From Gyrodactylus bullatarudis (lineage: Eukaryota > Platyhelminthes > Monogenea > Gyrodactylidea > Gyrodactylidae), in NCBI GenBank assembly GCA_012064415.1, contig SSNU01000137.1:37292-101291 (forward strand): a stretch of DNA of 64,000 bases. Direction: 5' to 3'. Positions 1 through 12,564 of the stretch are shown here, one piece after another. The first letter of the stretch is position 1, and each line of letters starts with the position of its first letter. Under the pieces are notes generated by a model that ran no database searches, was not told where the DNA came from, and saw only the letters and a list, made by a program, of their open reading frames with translations. The translations under genes were made by a program, and so were the position numbers.

Positions 1-3000
1 GGAATTCTTATTTTGGAAATTTTCGTCGAAATCTAATAGTTATTGAGTCGTATCTTTTAATACTTTTTAATAAGCAGAATCATTCAAAAGTCGAGGCACA
101 AAAAGAACTGATTAGAAAAAGTCAGCAAAGAGAAACAACAAGAGAATAAATTTGGAACAATTCATGTTTCAGCATATTTGAGGTGATATTAGAAATTTTA
201 TCAGTTTTGACGACTTGAACTTCAACTATAAATTGATTTATTGATCTTGATGGGATTGGACATCCTTTTTCATGATAAATGTGACTAATCAGAGTTTGTT
301 TTATCGGTTCCTCTAGTGATAGATTTTGACATTCGAATGACATGAAAATTGTCAGATTTTGATATTCTCTAAACATTCAAAGGGATTTTTTCAGTTAACC
401 TATTCTAATGATGTCTTTATCAGTAAAATGATGAGATAAAGGCAGGATCAGAATTGAAATTCTATACTGTCTTATTGATTATTCGAGAATTCTTCATCAA
501 TACCCTAGCACTGATAAAAAGGCATAAATCAAATTCAATCATAAAACACGAAGCAGGAAGTTTAAGCGCTTAAAGAACCAGAGAGAAAGGAATCTATTGT
601 CATAAAGTTATTATGCAAAGTGAAAAGAGATTTTTATTTTCAAGTGCCCACGTCAGAATCGATCTTGATTAAGACTTGAATTATTTTTTATTTCAAAAGA
701 TTAAAAATTACTCCCCTCATTAGATTTCGCTTTCATTTTATGTCCTGAACATTGTTTTTATTACGAAAAAAACGCGATGAATGAAGTATAAAATTTTGGT
801 TATTCTAGAATTTTTATATGATAGACCTGAATGAAATATCTTTTACTCAACTACGTGACTTTTTAAGTGTTTGAGCTTAAATTCAAAGCTGTATGAGAAG
901 TTCCAACCAATGAAAATTTCAACTCTAAAAATATCAACTTAAATTAGTACCAAACCTACGATGATTACAAAATAGTTATTTAATTTAACAAATATTTTTT
1001 TTAGTTTAGCAATTTTTGCGTTCTTTAAATGAATTTCTGTCGAAACTTCAAAGTTTATTGAATTCAGTTGAAAATGGAAAATCACAAGATTTACAATTGA
1101 TATTCTGAGATGGAATCAAGATTTTTCGATGAATTGCACCTTGAACTATTGAATGAATCCTCAGACTTATGGTATTTTTGTTAAAAATCTATTTTCATCT
1201 ACCTCTAATAGACTTGGATGAAATTTTGCAAAATTGCTTAAATCAATCATCGATATGATAAATTTAATCTTCAAGTATTATAATTAATTTGGAATAAGAT
1301 AAACAAAATTTTCAAAATTTTCAAATTTAAAACGTTTTTTGACCGATCAAAATAATGTAATAATTTTACATTTTCAACGATGAATTTGGGAATTTATGGT
1401 TTTTATTAAAATCTCAGTTTCCCATCAATGTATCATAAATGTTTATATTTTGAAATCAGAATCGGAAGAAACTTCTTCATCAATTCAAGAAAAGAGATTC
1501 ATGTTTGAGCTTTGACTTAATATTTTTTGTTGGTTCTTAAGTCTGAGAGTGAGTCCTAGATGATAAAAAGGATAAAATTCCCTAACTTATTAAGACTAAT
1601 TCTTTACACAAACCAAAAAAGTGACAGAATAAAGATTGAAAAGTTTATGATCATCGGTTTTTTTGTCTTATTGTGATCCTTAAAATAAACTTTTGATCAC
1701 TCTCTCACATTGAAATCAACAAAAATTTTCAACTCAAAGTTAAAAAAATGGGAATTTGGCGCTACTTCAAGATTTCAAAATTAATTTTTTTCTAAATTTT
1801 TTTCTCCGTATCGTAAAAGAGGGCCTCATGAAAATCTTGATCAAATTCGATTTCTTGATGAAAAAGTTAAGAATTTTGTAAAAATCATAAATTCCCATCT
1901 TCATATTAACAAGGTGTATTAATTTTCCTACCAACCATTAGTTATGTAACTGGAATATTCTATTATTTTTAGATAAAGAATTATTCAGTTTTCTCTATCG
2001 TAATAATTAAATTTATCAATAATAATTTAAGATTAGAGAAATAGAGAAAATTTAAGGCCTAATCTAACTCAGTAATTCTGCAAACAGATTAAATGTAGGT
2101 ATCTTTACAAATATCCATCATTCTTTATAATTTCGTGTAATACAGTATGATTAGTATAAATATATTTTATTGTTTTATTATTCTAATAAGTACAGTATTT
2201 CTGTTCTAAGACCGAATCAAGCATGATTGACATTGAAAAAAGTAATACAAAAATTAAATAGCGAGTGATTTATCTTTATTTCTATTTTTGCCTAATTTAC
2301 ATCATCGAATAAACAGAAACTTGAACAAATTTGTATCAAGATAAATTCAAAATCCTCATATACACTTGGATATAATATAAATTGATTTGATTAAGGTTTT
2401 TTGGAGACAAGTGACTTTAAATGTCGAATTGGATGCAGAGAAGTCATCTTATCTTTGAGATAAGACTCAGCGCGTATCTATTAGCTAATACATGTAAGTT
2501 TTTCAAAAAGGTCTAGCCTTACTTATTTGAAGTTTCATACAAAAAATATGACTGACAAGAGATCATGGTCTGAAGAATTCTAGAGATTGGTTTTGAGTGC
2601 AAATTTTTGTTGTTGTCAAAAGAACTCGATTTTACAAGAGTATTTGAAAGAGGAAATTTACCTATTGTTTGAAAAGTTCCATTCGAATATCGAAATCTCT
2701 CGAAGAAAATGGGTCATGATCAATCAGATAGCTTTTTCATCTCTCTGAGTGATGATTTTTCCTGTATTTTGAAAATCTTAAACAATATTCCACGGTAAGA
2801 TTTATCAAGTCTATCATTCGGAGACGTGACTATGATCAATAAAGTTTAATTACACATAAATGAAAAGAAATAAAGACGATAAATCAGAAGAGAAGAAATT
2901 ATCCAAGGCCATAAAAAGCGTTTTAATGCCTATCAATGATTGAATTCAATGAAAATTTCAAATAACTCAAAGCAAACTGCACAATGATAAGCTCTACGAT

Positions 3001-3081
3001 TGTTCTACTATAGATCAGATATAAATATCTATTGCCAAGACCGGAAAAAATTAGTAGAATATTATTCTCAGCTTTTTATAA
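1..3081. other. gene-poor AT-rich DNA with MITE remnant
   Basis: I see no credible coding exon here. The only open frame of any length (84 codons near 122-376, minus) has no recognisable family. About 1680-1914 looks like a degraded MITE. Its right end (about 1868-1914) is the reverse complement of a terminus also found near 15414, 18217 and 40975. Its left part shares a 'gttgatttcaaagtgagaga'-like block with the 15.4 and 18.2 kb copies. Confidence 0.6.
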
Positions 3082-3090
3082 AATTCTAAT

Positions 3091-4522
3091 GGGCAATTTA
3101 CACTTGGAGTATCCTTTTTTTCGTTTATTTCAGTTACAGCATAGTAGACCGATGTTTTTTTACACTATCATTATTTTTTAATTTTCTTCATCAGTATCAA
3201 TAGATGAAATAATTTCAGAAACAATATCATATATCCTTCCACTTTCAGTATCAATGATTATGAAAATTTACTGAAACAGTATCACGTTATTTTTTCAAAA
3301 TATTTCCATCATACAACTAATGATTTTCTAAACTTGGCAATATTTTTGATTTTTAACATTATTTATACCAACTCCATTATTACCAGCTCAATAATATTTG
3401 AATTTATTCTTCATAGATTTATAAAATTATACATAATTCCGCCAGGTGAAGTTAATTTTCTCGCTGATTGAATTTCTTATCTTTTCAGTATGTATGAGAC
3501 TTTATATAACTCTCTATTATTTCTACAAAAAATTAGAATAAAACTGATGTTAAAAATCAAAAATATTGCCAAGTTTATACTGGAAAATATCAGTAATATG
3601 ATGAAATATTTTTGAAAAAATTACGTGAAATGATACTGTAAGTTTTTTTGAACCAAGTAGTTCTTCAGGGAGCTGTTCGGCATAGATTGACAATAACGTT
3701 GTTCGCTTGCTGCCTGACTATGTTGTATTCTGGCTTGTATTAGTCTATCTGTATAAAAAGAAAAAGGAGAGAAAGGTGTAGTATTTCTTAAAAAATAAGG
3801 ATTATAAAAATTACAGTGATTGTTATAGTAATCAGAATTATTAGAGTAATAACTCTGATAATATAACTCATCACTTGAAAGAACATTAAAATTAAGATTA
3901 GAATAAAAAACATTTAGATTACCCTGATAAAAATAGTTAGGACTCAAAATATTTCGAATACATATCGTATTCTTCTTCTGGCGTGAGATTTTTCAAAAAA
4001 CTGAAGATACCTTGGGAGTTTACCTTTTGGAGTCTATAGAGATTAAACTCAACGAGGTTGTTAATGGTTATAAGACGGATATAAATATTGGAAATCGTTG
4101 GTTAGAATTGATTGATTAAAGTTGAGAAGAAATCTGATTGGTTTAATGTTTTGATTGGACACACAGGGTTTAAGTATCTTCAGTTTTTTGAAAAATCTCA
4201 CGCCAGAAGAAGAATACGATATGTATTCGAAATATTGTGTGAGTCCTAACTATTTTTATCAGGGTAATCTAAATGTTTTTTGTTCTAATCTTAATTTTAA
4301 TGTTCTTTCAAGTGATGAGTTATATTATCAGAGTTATTACTCTAATAATTCTGATTACTATAACAATCACTGTAATTTTTATAATCCTTATTTTTTAAGA
4401 AATACTACACCTTTCTCTCCTTTTTCTTTTTATACAGATAGACTAATACAAGCCAGAATACAACATAGTCAGGCAGCAAGCGAACAACGTTATTGTCAAG
4501 ATACTGAAAGTGTAAATTTCCC
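3091..4522. mobile_element. MULE/foldback-like DNA transposon with 9-bp target duplication
   Basis: The element starts GGGCAATTTACACTTGGAGT and ends with the inverse of GGGAAATTTACACTTTCAGT. It is flanked on both sides by the identical 9-mer AATTCTAAT (3082-3090 and 4523-4531). A 9-bp target duplication is typical of Mutator/MULE and Foldback elements. Subterminal repeats of a CAGTATC motif occur near 3197, 3247 and 3277. Inside are two inverted repeat pairs, 3277-3360 with 3547-3632 and 3687-4010 with 4174-4499. The left terminus closely matches both ends of the 54065-56563 element. No transposase is visible, so it is non-autonomous. The superfamily is inferred from the duplication length only. 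Confidence 0.8.
4174..4499 (+). repeat. arm of internal inverted repeat carrying an open reading frame
   Basis: This arm is the reverse complement of 3687-4010. It holds an open frame of about 105 codons, rich in Tyr, Asn and Ser (motifs LTPEEEYDMYSKY, FYQGNLN, LIQARIQHSQAASEQRY). The frame is open but begins at no ATG. In the 3687-4010 arm the same protein can be read, but a 2-nt deletion near 3947 breaks the frame. The opposite arm continues past the shared end (CQSMPNSSLKNYL) until a stop. I do not recognise the family. It looks like a piece of a host exon captured by the transposon and duplicated in inverted orientation. Confidence 0.6.
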
Positions 4523-4531
4523 AATTCTAAT

Positions 4532-7392
4532 TTTATAAATTATTATATAAAGTATGTTTAAAATGTATTAGAATTATTGCAAGAAGCGTACAGAATAGGA
4601 AGAGAGAGGCTCTAATCAATTTATCTTAATCTATTTAAACAAATCTGCAAACTTTTATGAAGGAGAAATGTATCTCATTCTCTACAAATACATAGTATAG
4701 AGATGTATAAAGAGTCTTGTTGTATTTCCTCTATATACAAATACAACTTTGTAGATATCTATGACTCTTTTTCTTATTGAATGCTGCATGAAAATGATAC
4801 AGAGTAATAAATAAATACAGTATACTGAAAGAGGGAACTTGAGTAGACTCATTGTAATAGTAGCTTCTACAAGAACAGCACAGATTGAAAAGGGAAGATA
4901 ATCAAGTGATTTATTAAATGAAATAGAGGAATCAATTTTCTAAATAATTCAGCGAAAATCAATTACAGTTTTCTTATAAAATTAGTTTCTGGTACTGGAA
5001 AAAAGTTCACTTCCCTATGAGTTTTATGACTTATGCAAACTATAATATTAAATCTTTGTGAATGAGAACATTCAGACGTGGATATTATTTTATTCTGAAG
5101 ACTACTTGATAAAAATTAAATAGACTTTTAAATGAAGGCCTATATAAATCTGTGATTATAAATGTTACATGATGATATTCTGGATTTCTTTCAATAAATC
5201 CATTTCCTACCAGATTTTGGTCAACCCAAACTCAATTTAGATTGATTCATCTTGGAATTGAATGTAGCTAAAAAAGGCTCTTGATTCAAATATCTGAGCC
5301 ATGAACAGTGTAAGATAATAGAAATCAACAACGTTAAAATAGGATATTTGGGTTCTTGAGATCAAAAAAGAATGTATAAGATTAAAGTTTTAACTTAAAA
5401 CTTTCAAGGTTTAGTTTAGGCTACTCTTTCATTAAACCTTCTACATCATCAAACTTTAGATCTGATGCATTGTATGCGATAAATATAGCTCAGTTCTACT
5501 TTATTTCCTCTCATAAATGGCTAAACCTAGATTGATTTTTTAACTCGATTAAAAGAGAATGAAATATTTGGTCAATGTATTATTGTGGTTAGGAGAAAGG
5601 AAATCTTCGCATAATTATATTATATTTTTCTAAAAAGCAGCACACAAACATTCTAAAATTCATATAAACTTGTGTTATTTCTTCCATAATTAGGCTTTAT
5701 TTATTTCCTTTTATTTAGTTGAAAACTTGATAAAAAGTGCGTAATTTATAGGGGGAATTAATAATAATCAAGATATTCTCACCCCCTATTCACCTCAGAT
5801 ACTCTCTTTCCCTAATAAATGCACTAGATTGATTAAATTGAAAGAACTAGGCCAGATCTATGATAGCTATTATAAGAACTATAGTTTAGTAGTTTAGAAT
5901 GTAAAGATTTTGAAATGAGATGAATTTAAATTAAAGATTTATATTATTTATTAAAGATTTGAGAGGATAATATCCACGAACTGGACTAAAAATTACATTG
6001 AATGGTAATGTTGAAGAATCACTGGCTGGATACTTTACGACTTTGATAGTTTCTTAGAGACTTTACTAAACAGACTGTATATTTTAGCGTATTTTTCTAC
6101 TTAGAGTAAATAAAATGTGATAATAAACAATGTATTTAAAGTCCCTATGTTTCAAATTTTTCATCGAGTTCTACTGTTTAGGATAGTTTGAAAGAGAACT
6201 AAAATAGTTTCCAATACAGGCCCCGCTAGAATAAAATGCATCAATAACGAAAACTTTCAATCTAAGAAGTTGTTTGCAAAAGATATGGAAAACATGTTTT
6301 TCTATGTGGTAAAATGCCTTGTGACAAGAGCCAAGTCATAATTGATTAACAAAAATTCTTGTTCAATATACTATATTTTTAAAAATTAATCGATGTTATT
6401 ATAAAGAAATAATGAGTGCATTATTTTATCCAATTTTGAGATTCAGATGGAAAATTGAGGGCTTTGCTCACCAGGGAAAAAATCCAATCCTCATGATAGT
6501 AAAAAAGTTTCTTTAAAGATTTCTTGAGTAAAGTTTTAAAGATACCTTGATTTTAGTTTGAATCGAATATTATTATTATTATTATCAAGGAATAATTTCC
6601 AAAAAATTTAAGTTGATTTAGAATCGTTTTTATTATATATAATAATATCTCAATGTTACTTGCAAGTATATATTCGTAAATTAAATAAATTCTCGTTTAA
6701 TCATATTAACCCCTTCGAAACCATAAGAAATCAGAGATGGTCTAAATTGGTTGATTAAGAGATCGTGTTCGACTTCTGGGATCGAAGGGGTTAACGACAA
6801 GGACAGAAATTTTGCCGATTTCGCTATTTTGGATATGATGAATAGAATTTCAATATCAATTACCAGGTGTCATCTTTTCTTCTGAGTTTTCTTATAACTG
6901 AAAAAATTTCGCGATTATTATTATATTAAAACATGACATGCCGCCATTTTGCTAACACATTCCCAGATATAATCAGATATAATTTAAGATAAAATTCTGA
7001 ATTGCTATTTTTTCAACGAATATGCTCCCCCCCATTGAGTTTCTGTTCTCAGCATACTTTTCATATCATTTCTGTTATAAATGAACATGATTTATTTTAA
7101 ATTGTATTACACAAATGATGAATACGTATTGAATATGTATTAAAAAATATATTTTAACAAATAAAAATTTTATTCAATTTTAGATAGGCAATTTTGCAAT
7201 CGGTTAGCAATTGTCTGACTTAACTTTGCCAATTTCTGATTTGTGCTGCAACTTGCGATCTAAAAAGATTAAAGCTTTAACATTACAATAAAAGTGAAAG
7301 TAATAATTGAATCTTTCAAGTTGATTCAACAAGCATCGACTCTACTTGATTAATAGCTATCAACTGTATGTAGGAATTTAATTTATAATTTC
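4532..7392. other. intergenic, no gene seen except a short MITE
   Basis: No exon with a recognisable domain is visible on either strand. The stretch holds AT-rich simple sequence (an ATT run near 6565) and the 89-bp TTAA element listed separately. A candidate poly(A) signal for CPSF3 (AATAAA on the minus strand) lies at 7168-7173. Confidence 0.6.
6706..6794. mobile_element. 89-bp piggyBac-like MITE (TTAA ends)
   Basis: It is bounded by TTAA on both sides, followed by imperfect terminal inverted repeats: CCCCTTCGAAACC on the left, and GGGATCGAAGGGG as the right end. TTAA target duplication with CCC/GGG termini is the signature of piggyBac-class elements. At 89 bp it can only be a non-autonomous relic. 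Two longer elements with the same TTAA-CCCTT style of ends occur at 16536 and 38189. Confidence 0.6.
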
Positions 7393-10300
7393 TTATCCTT
7401 TTTTCCAAGTGGGAAATACCAGATGGAGATTACTCACAAATGTATTCATATCAAATTGTACATGATGTTCACCCACGTGGAAACTAATCAAGTCATCCTC
7501 CTGATCAGTTTCATTGTCTGCATGTTGCTTAGATTCTGATTCATCAATCATAATTTCTTCAAGTTTAATAACACCTTTATTATCTTCGTTATCTGGGAGT
7601 TTGCCTGAATCATGATCATCGATAACTTGGATGGATTTTTTTGACTGGTCCCTAAAAATATTCTCACCAAATACATCGATAAAAGTTCGGCAAATATTCT
7701 TCCGCATTGTACTTTTAGAGTATTCAATAACTTCGAATTTTTCCTCTATTTTGTTAAGATTAGGTTAAGAGATTTTCTTGAGAAAAAGATACATGCTTAA
7801 ATTACCCAAGTTGGTTCTACTGAGATTGGCGATTCTCATAATAAGATTTTGGACAGAATCTGCATACATGTCGTTTGTAGGATTCGACTGCCACTGAAAA
7901 AAAAACAAGAACAATGGAGTAATTTGAGTTCAATCGATTAATGTAGATCAATGATCAGAGAATAACTTACTGAAATTGTAACAGTGGATGATTTCCACAA
8001 GACTGAAATTTTATCAAATACAATGAATTCTTTAGAGTTTATCTTATCCTTGATAACTTTAACAGATCCAGAGAGAAGGAGCAAATGAAACTTTAAAGTT
8101 TCAACATTACCACTAAAGGGAATCGAAATTGACTGAGACAGTGTGATACTGGCAAGGTCTGTATAAACTGAAATAAAGTTGAAGTAAATTGATTACTGTA
8201 TTTTCAACATAGCTTATTATAAAACACAAAGGAGAATTCGAAAAATTTTGATTAATTAAAAAATTAAATCTTACTGGGTAATTCTTCTGGTGTCATGAGA
8301 TGATAACTGTAGTTCTTTTTGACAAGAACTCCAGAGATTACTTCGTCATTTCCCAATTTATTCTTTGCCAATGATCCAAGGACTTTGGCAATCTTTTCAC
8401 CTCTAAACTTCAATTCAACAGGCTCACAATTTTTCGGCATATAAAATTGTATATCAATTGGAGCCTTTTCTTTATTGTTGTTGTCAGAATTTTTTCCATT
8501 TGCCTGTTCCTCGTTAAAGTCTTCGTATTCTCTCCTTAGAGCAGAACATAATCTTGACATTTCATTTGCTTCACCATGGACGAGAATGACATGGCTAGGT
8601 TTAAGTTCTCGGATAAACTCGCTAGTCTGTTTGTAATCTGTATGAGCGCTAAAGCTAATGTAATCTACACTACACTTTAGGGGTAAAGTTTGACCAGACA
8701 TGGTAACAATTTCTTGCGGCAAAGATAAAATTTGTTTGGCTAATGTCCCTTCAACACAATAACCAGCTATAATAACACCATTTCTACTGTCTGTACACCA
8801 ATTTTCAAATAGCTCTCGACTGAGTCCAGATTGCATCATACCAGGACTGGCCATTACCACACATGGACCATCATCGTTGAAATTACTCAAGTTCTGAAGA
8901 ATAATTTAAATTTAAAATCAATTTGAATAGAATACAAATTTCCATAAACTTCAATGGGAATTAATTTAAACTGAATCGTTTAATTCTTGAGATAATAGCT
9001 ACTGATAAAAATTATTTCACTGGCCTTTAGAATATCTATTTTGAATTTCTTTATTGTATAATTCATAATCAAAAGAGTCTTAAATGAAAAATTTCTTGTA
9101 TATCTTGAATTGTTCTAGATAGATTTAGAGCTATTCATTTCAAAACAAAAAAAAACTTGACTAGTTTATCTTGTCTTTTTGTAGGGAAGAAAATGATCCG
9201 GATAGCATTGTATTAAATTCTTAGCAATGCTTAGAATTACTGAAATAATCTTTCTTTTTTTCTATCTGAATGTAAAAGAAAAAATTGTTCATATCAATCA
9301 TATTAAAGATCTCGACGAACGTAATGATCTTAAACTCACACCCAAACCTCATGTCTTTCATCTTATAACAAATGAGATAATCATCCTATTCTATAACCAT
9401 GTAACTTTTTGTATTTGCACATATTTTTTTCTTTAAGAATGAAAAACCTTCTATTCCAAAATATCTAAGTGAAACATATATTAATTAAAAAGTGGTGATA
9501 ATAATTAACGTAGAAATTATTAAGGTGAATAAACTATAAGATTCAAGAAATGGATATAATATACAATGTATAAAATTTCAAAATTTTTTGTCTCACTTTT
9601 AAATTGGAAATATGACGAAAGACAAAAGGGTTATTATTCATGACTTGATTGCGAATCTTTTGGTTCATTGCATGAATATAAGTTTGGTAAACAGCCATAC
9701 ACTTTTTAGCAAGTTGACTAGCATAATAAATTGGAACATCATGAAGATCTGGATTCTTTGACCAATAATCATCCAATATTAACATAAGTTCTTGAGCTCT
9801 TCCAAGAGCGAATGCAGGTATAAGACAACGACCTCCCCGTGAAATTATATCATGAACAATTTTAGTGAACCGAAATTCTCGTTCGTCTTGTTTATCGTGG
9901 ATATGAATTCCATACGTTGATTCTGTTATGAGCACATCTGGTCGACAAGGAGGTATTTCAGCGCTTAATAAATGGCGATCTTCTTGGCGACTAAAATCTC
10001 CAGTATACAAAATTTTGACGCCAGCTATTTCTATCTGGAACATGGCGGCACCTAAAACATGTCCGGCATGATAAGCTGTAAATTTTATTCCATTTGCTTC
10101 AATTTCTTGATGAAAGTCAATAGGAGTTATAAAATCAAGTGATGATATTATATCAGCATCAGTATATAATGTCTGATCTCCTCTAGCATCATTATTACTG
10201 ATTCTAATAAAATCAGCCAACAGGTATCGATAAATAGCTTTGGTAGCATGTGTCATGTAGCATTTAGCATTTATTCCTGATTTCAACAATAGAAATGGTA

Positions 10301-10622
10301 ATCCTCCGCAATGATCAAGATGAAAACTTATAAAATATTTTATAAACCCGACTCACTGACTGATAAGAATTAAATCAATAGATCCGATATCTTGTACAGC
10401 ATCAATAAAAGGAAGACTTTCTTTATTTCTTAAGCCTGGGTGGATACCGAAATCCATCTACAAATGTTATTAATTTTATACAACATACAAGAATTGTTTT
10501 CCCTTTAAAAGTGAGCAGCATACAAGATCTTCCAACTTCTTGTCCAGCACCACTTTAAAGTTAATAATAATAACATACAGAGGCATGACAACAAGCTTAT
10601 CGGCTTCATCATTAGGTTCCAT
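7393..10622 (-). CDS. CPSF3: CPSF73 / CPSF3, pre-mRNA 3'-end endonuclease
   Basis: This is the subunit of the cleavage and polyadenylation complex that cuts pre-mRNA and histone pre-mRNA in the nucleus. I splice eight exons: 10579-10622, 10489-10552, 10357-10457, 9597-10326, 8275-8893, 7971-8167, 7806-7893 and 7393-7745, giving 731 aa (human is 684). The metallo-beta-lactamase motifs are present: HFHLDH at residues 70-75, [30 protein letters not shown], then the beta-CASP and RNA-metabolising part with [17 protein letters not shown] and SFSAHTD. All expected zinc ligands are visible. An Asn/Lys-rich insertion ([12 protein letters not shown]) extends a loop after REYEDF. The first three introns are only 26, 31 and 30 nt; the fourth is 703 nt. 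The HxHxDH motif is itself split by the third intron. The gene is head-to-head with CDT1, 121 bp away. Confidence 0.95.
8894..9596 (-). other. long intron 4 of CPSF3, no other gene
   Basis: This 703-nt intron separates the exon ending SNLK from the exon starting NLSNFND. A 69-codon plus-strand frame inside it (9227-9436) has no family resemblance and is treated as chance. Confidence 0.7.
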
Positions 10623-10743
10623 TTGAAATGTTATCAATAAAAAACAACCAAAATCAACAAATAGCACTTTAAATTAACAATTTCGAAAATTGTGCGCTTA
10701 TCAAAATTTTTATTATTTATTATTTAATAATTTAAATATCATA
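10623..10743. promoter_or_regulatory. shared bidirectional promoter of CPSF3 and CDT1
   Basis: Only 121 bp separates the two divergent start codons, so both promoters and both 5' UTRs must lie here or overlap the genes. The interval is very AT-rich. I do not see a clear TATA or initiator motif that I would commit to. Confidence 0.6.
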
Positions 10744-12471
10744 ATGACTGCTTCTGAGGTGTCAGAATTTTACAGAGTGACTCGTTCGCATAAAAAGAAT
10801 GCTAAGGAAATACTTAATCAAGTAAGTATTTTTCAATAATTTCAGGAACCTGCTCACATCCGTTTTCATGAATTAACTGAAAAAACACCTCGCAAATCAA
10901 GAACTACTTCCAAAACTAAAACTCCAGTTAAGATTAATACCCCAAGTACCAAAAAGACATCCAACTTAATACTGAGTCCTAGTAAAAGAGATGTATCTGA
11001 AGGCTTAGAAAATTTAAGTCTTCTTTCTCCAAACAAAATTTGCAAGGTTTCAGTCAAGCCAAAATTAACTAAAAAGTCCTGTTTAGAAACTGACATTGAA
11101 AAGTTGAAGGAAATAAGACAGCGAAAACCTGCTAGTGAACGATTAAAATATCTCTCTGAGAGACCGGATTCCCCACTTAAAAGTCCTAATAAGGCATTAC
11201 TCTCACCTACTAAGATAAATCCAGAGGTCAAGACAGATTGTTTGTCGAAGATATCATCAAAGCTGCCATTGCCAATCAATTTTTCGAGATTGAATGAAGC
11301 ATTCAGGCATTGTGAAACTGTAGTTAGTATGCTTCATAATCGTCACGAATCTTGTACATTAGACAAAGTTCAACCTGCTGTTGAGCGTATAATTCACAGA
11401 GCATTTGGGGAAGAGGACATTCAAAAAATTGTAGAAGTTTATCCGTCTTGCTATTTCCTCAAATACGATAAACAAGTTGATAGAGTTACAAAGAAATTAA
11501 CTGGATGTTATACCTTGACACTCGAACCTTGTTTGCGTTCAGATAATACCCAAATTGGAGTTCAATCTCCAACAAAGGGCTATCTTCCTTTTAACGGTTC
11601 TAGATTACTTCAGAGAAAGAAAGAATTTGAGCGAAGACTTTACGAGCGTGTCTTCTCTGCACACTTTGATCATCTCCTCAGTTTAAAGGTGAAAAAAGGG
11701 GATATCCCCAGACCCGAAGAGATAAAGAGATGGCATCCATCATTCAAATTAGATAGTTTAGACATCACAATCTCTTTAAATAGAATGCCTATGAGTCCTG
11801 CTAAAATGGAAAGAAAACTAACCAGTGCAAGAGAAGCCGTCAATTTGTTTAGAGCCAGGGTTTTGTTTAAAGAAGCTGACATTTGTGAAGAAATTGCCAA
11901 AGATGCGGAAACTATCCCCGTTAGCGACCAACTCAATGTCAATGATCTTTTTAACGATGCAGATGATATTGCTAAACCCAGAATGAGTACACCAATGGCA
12001 TTGATGAGTCCTAGAAAGACATTGTCTACTATCGATAGTGAGCTCAACTCAGGAAAAAGTTTGACCGGTATATCAAGAGCTCTTCTGGCAAAAGTACGTG
12101 CTAAAGAGGAAAAGTACAAAATGTTAACAATCAAGAAAAGTACTCTTTCACCTGCTCGGGAAGCAATTCTTTCTCGAATTCCTGAAATGGTTCCTCAATT
12201 GTGGTGTATACTCAGAGCTAATAAATCAGGAAAGCCAATGCAATTTTCTCAAATAGCTAAAGGATTGTCATCTTCCTGCAACACTGGTAATCTTAGTATG
12301 GAATCCACCCTTGAACATCTTAAAACATTAGTTGAATTTGCACCTCCAGGTTGGGTAGAATATCTAGACTGGACAGTACCTCATCTAAAGTTAATTAATG
12401 AAGAAATGTCATTGAAGGATGTGCTAGATGATGTTAAAGCAAAAATCCAAGAAGAAAGAAATATTTCTTGA
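10744..12471 (+). CDS. CDT1: CDT1 DNA replication licensing factor
   Basis: CDT1 loads the MCM2-7 helicase on origins with ORC and CDC6. The two exons are 10744-10821 and 10846-12471 (567 aa), joined over a 24-nt intron. The N-terminus (ASEVSEFYRVTR) fits a PIP degron: V at position 4, a Thr-Asp-like Ser-Glu at 5-6, Phe-Tyr at 7-8, and an Arg four residues on. This is the signal for PCNA-coupled destruction by CRL4-Cdt2. A basic Ser/Pro-rich linker with several SPxK sites (possible CDK sites) follows. The middle has the geminin-binding winged helix (LPINFSRLNEAFRHCETVVS and a long KVxP..ERI region). The C-terminus has the MCM-binding winged helix (ILSRIPEMVPQLWCILRANK). A candidate ATTAAA poly(A) signal lies just after the stop, about 12477. 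Confidence 0.9.
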
Positions 12472-12564
12472 TCAATAATTAAAATTCATAATATAAACTA
12501 AATGTGATTAATGTTAAAATTAAATTTATGTTGTAATATATCTATTTATTTTAAGAATTCTAAA

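Noticed and set aside
10866..11279. 137-aa minus-strand frame
   Set aside because: It is antisense to the CDT1 coding exon and has no family resemblance.
11670..12134. 154-aa minus-strand frame, hydrophobic
   Set aside because: Shadow of the CDT1 exon on the opposite strand.
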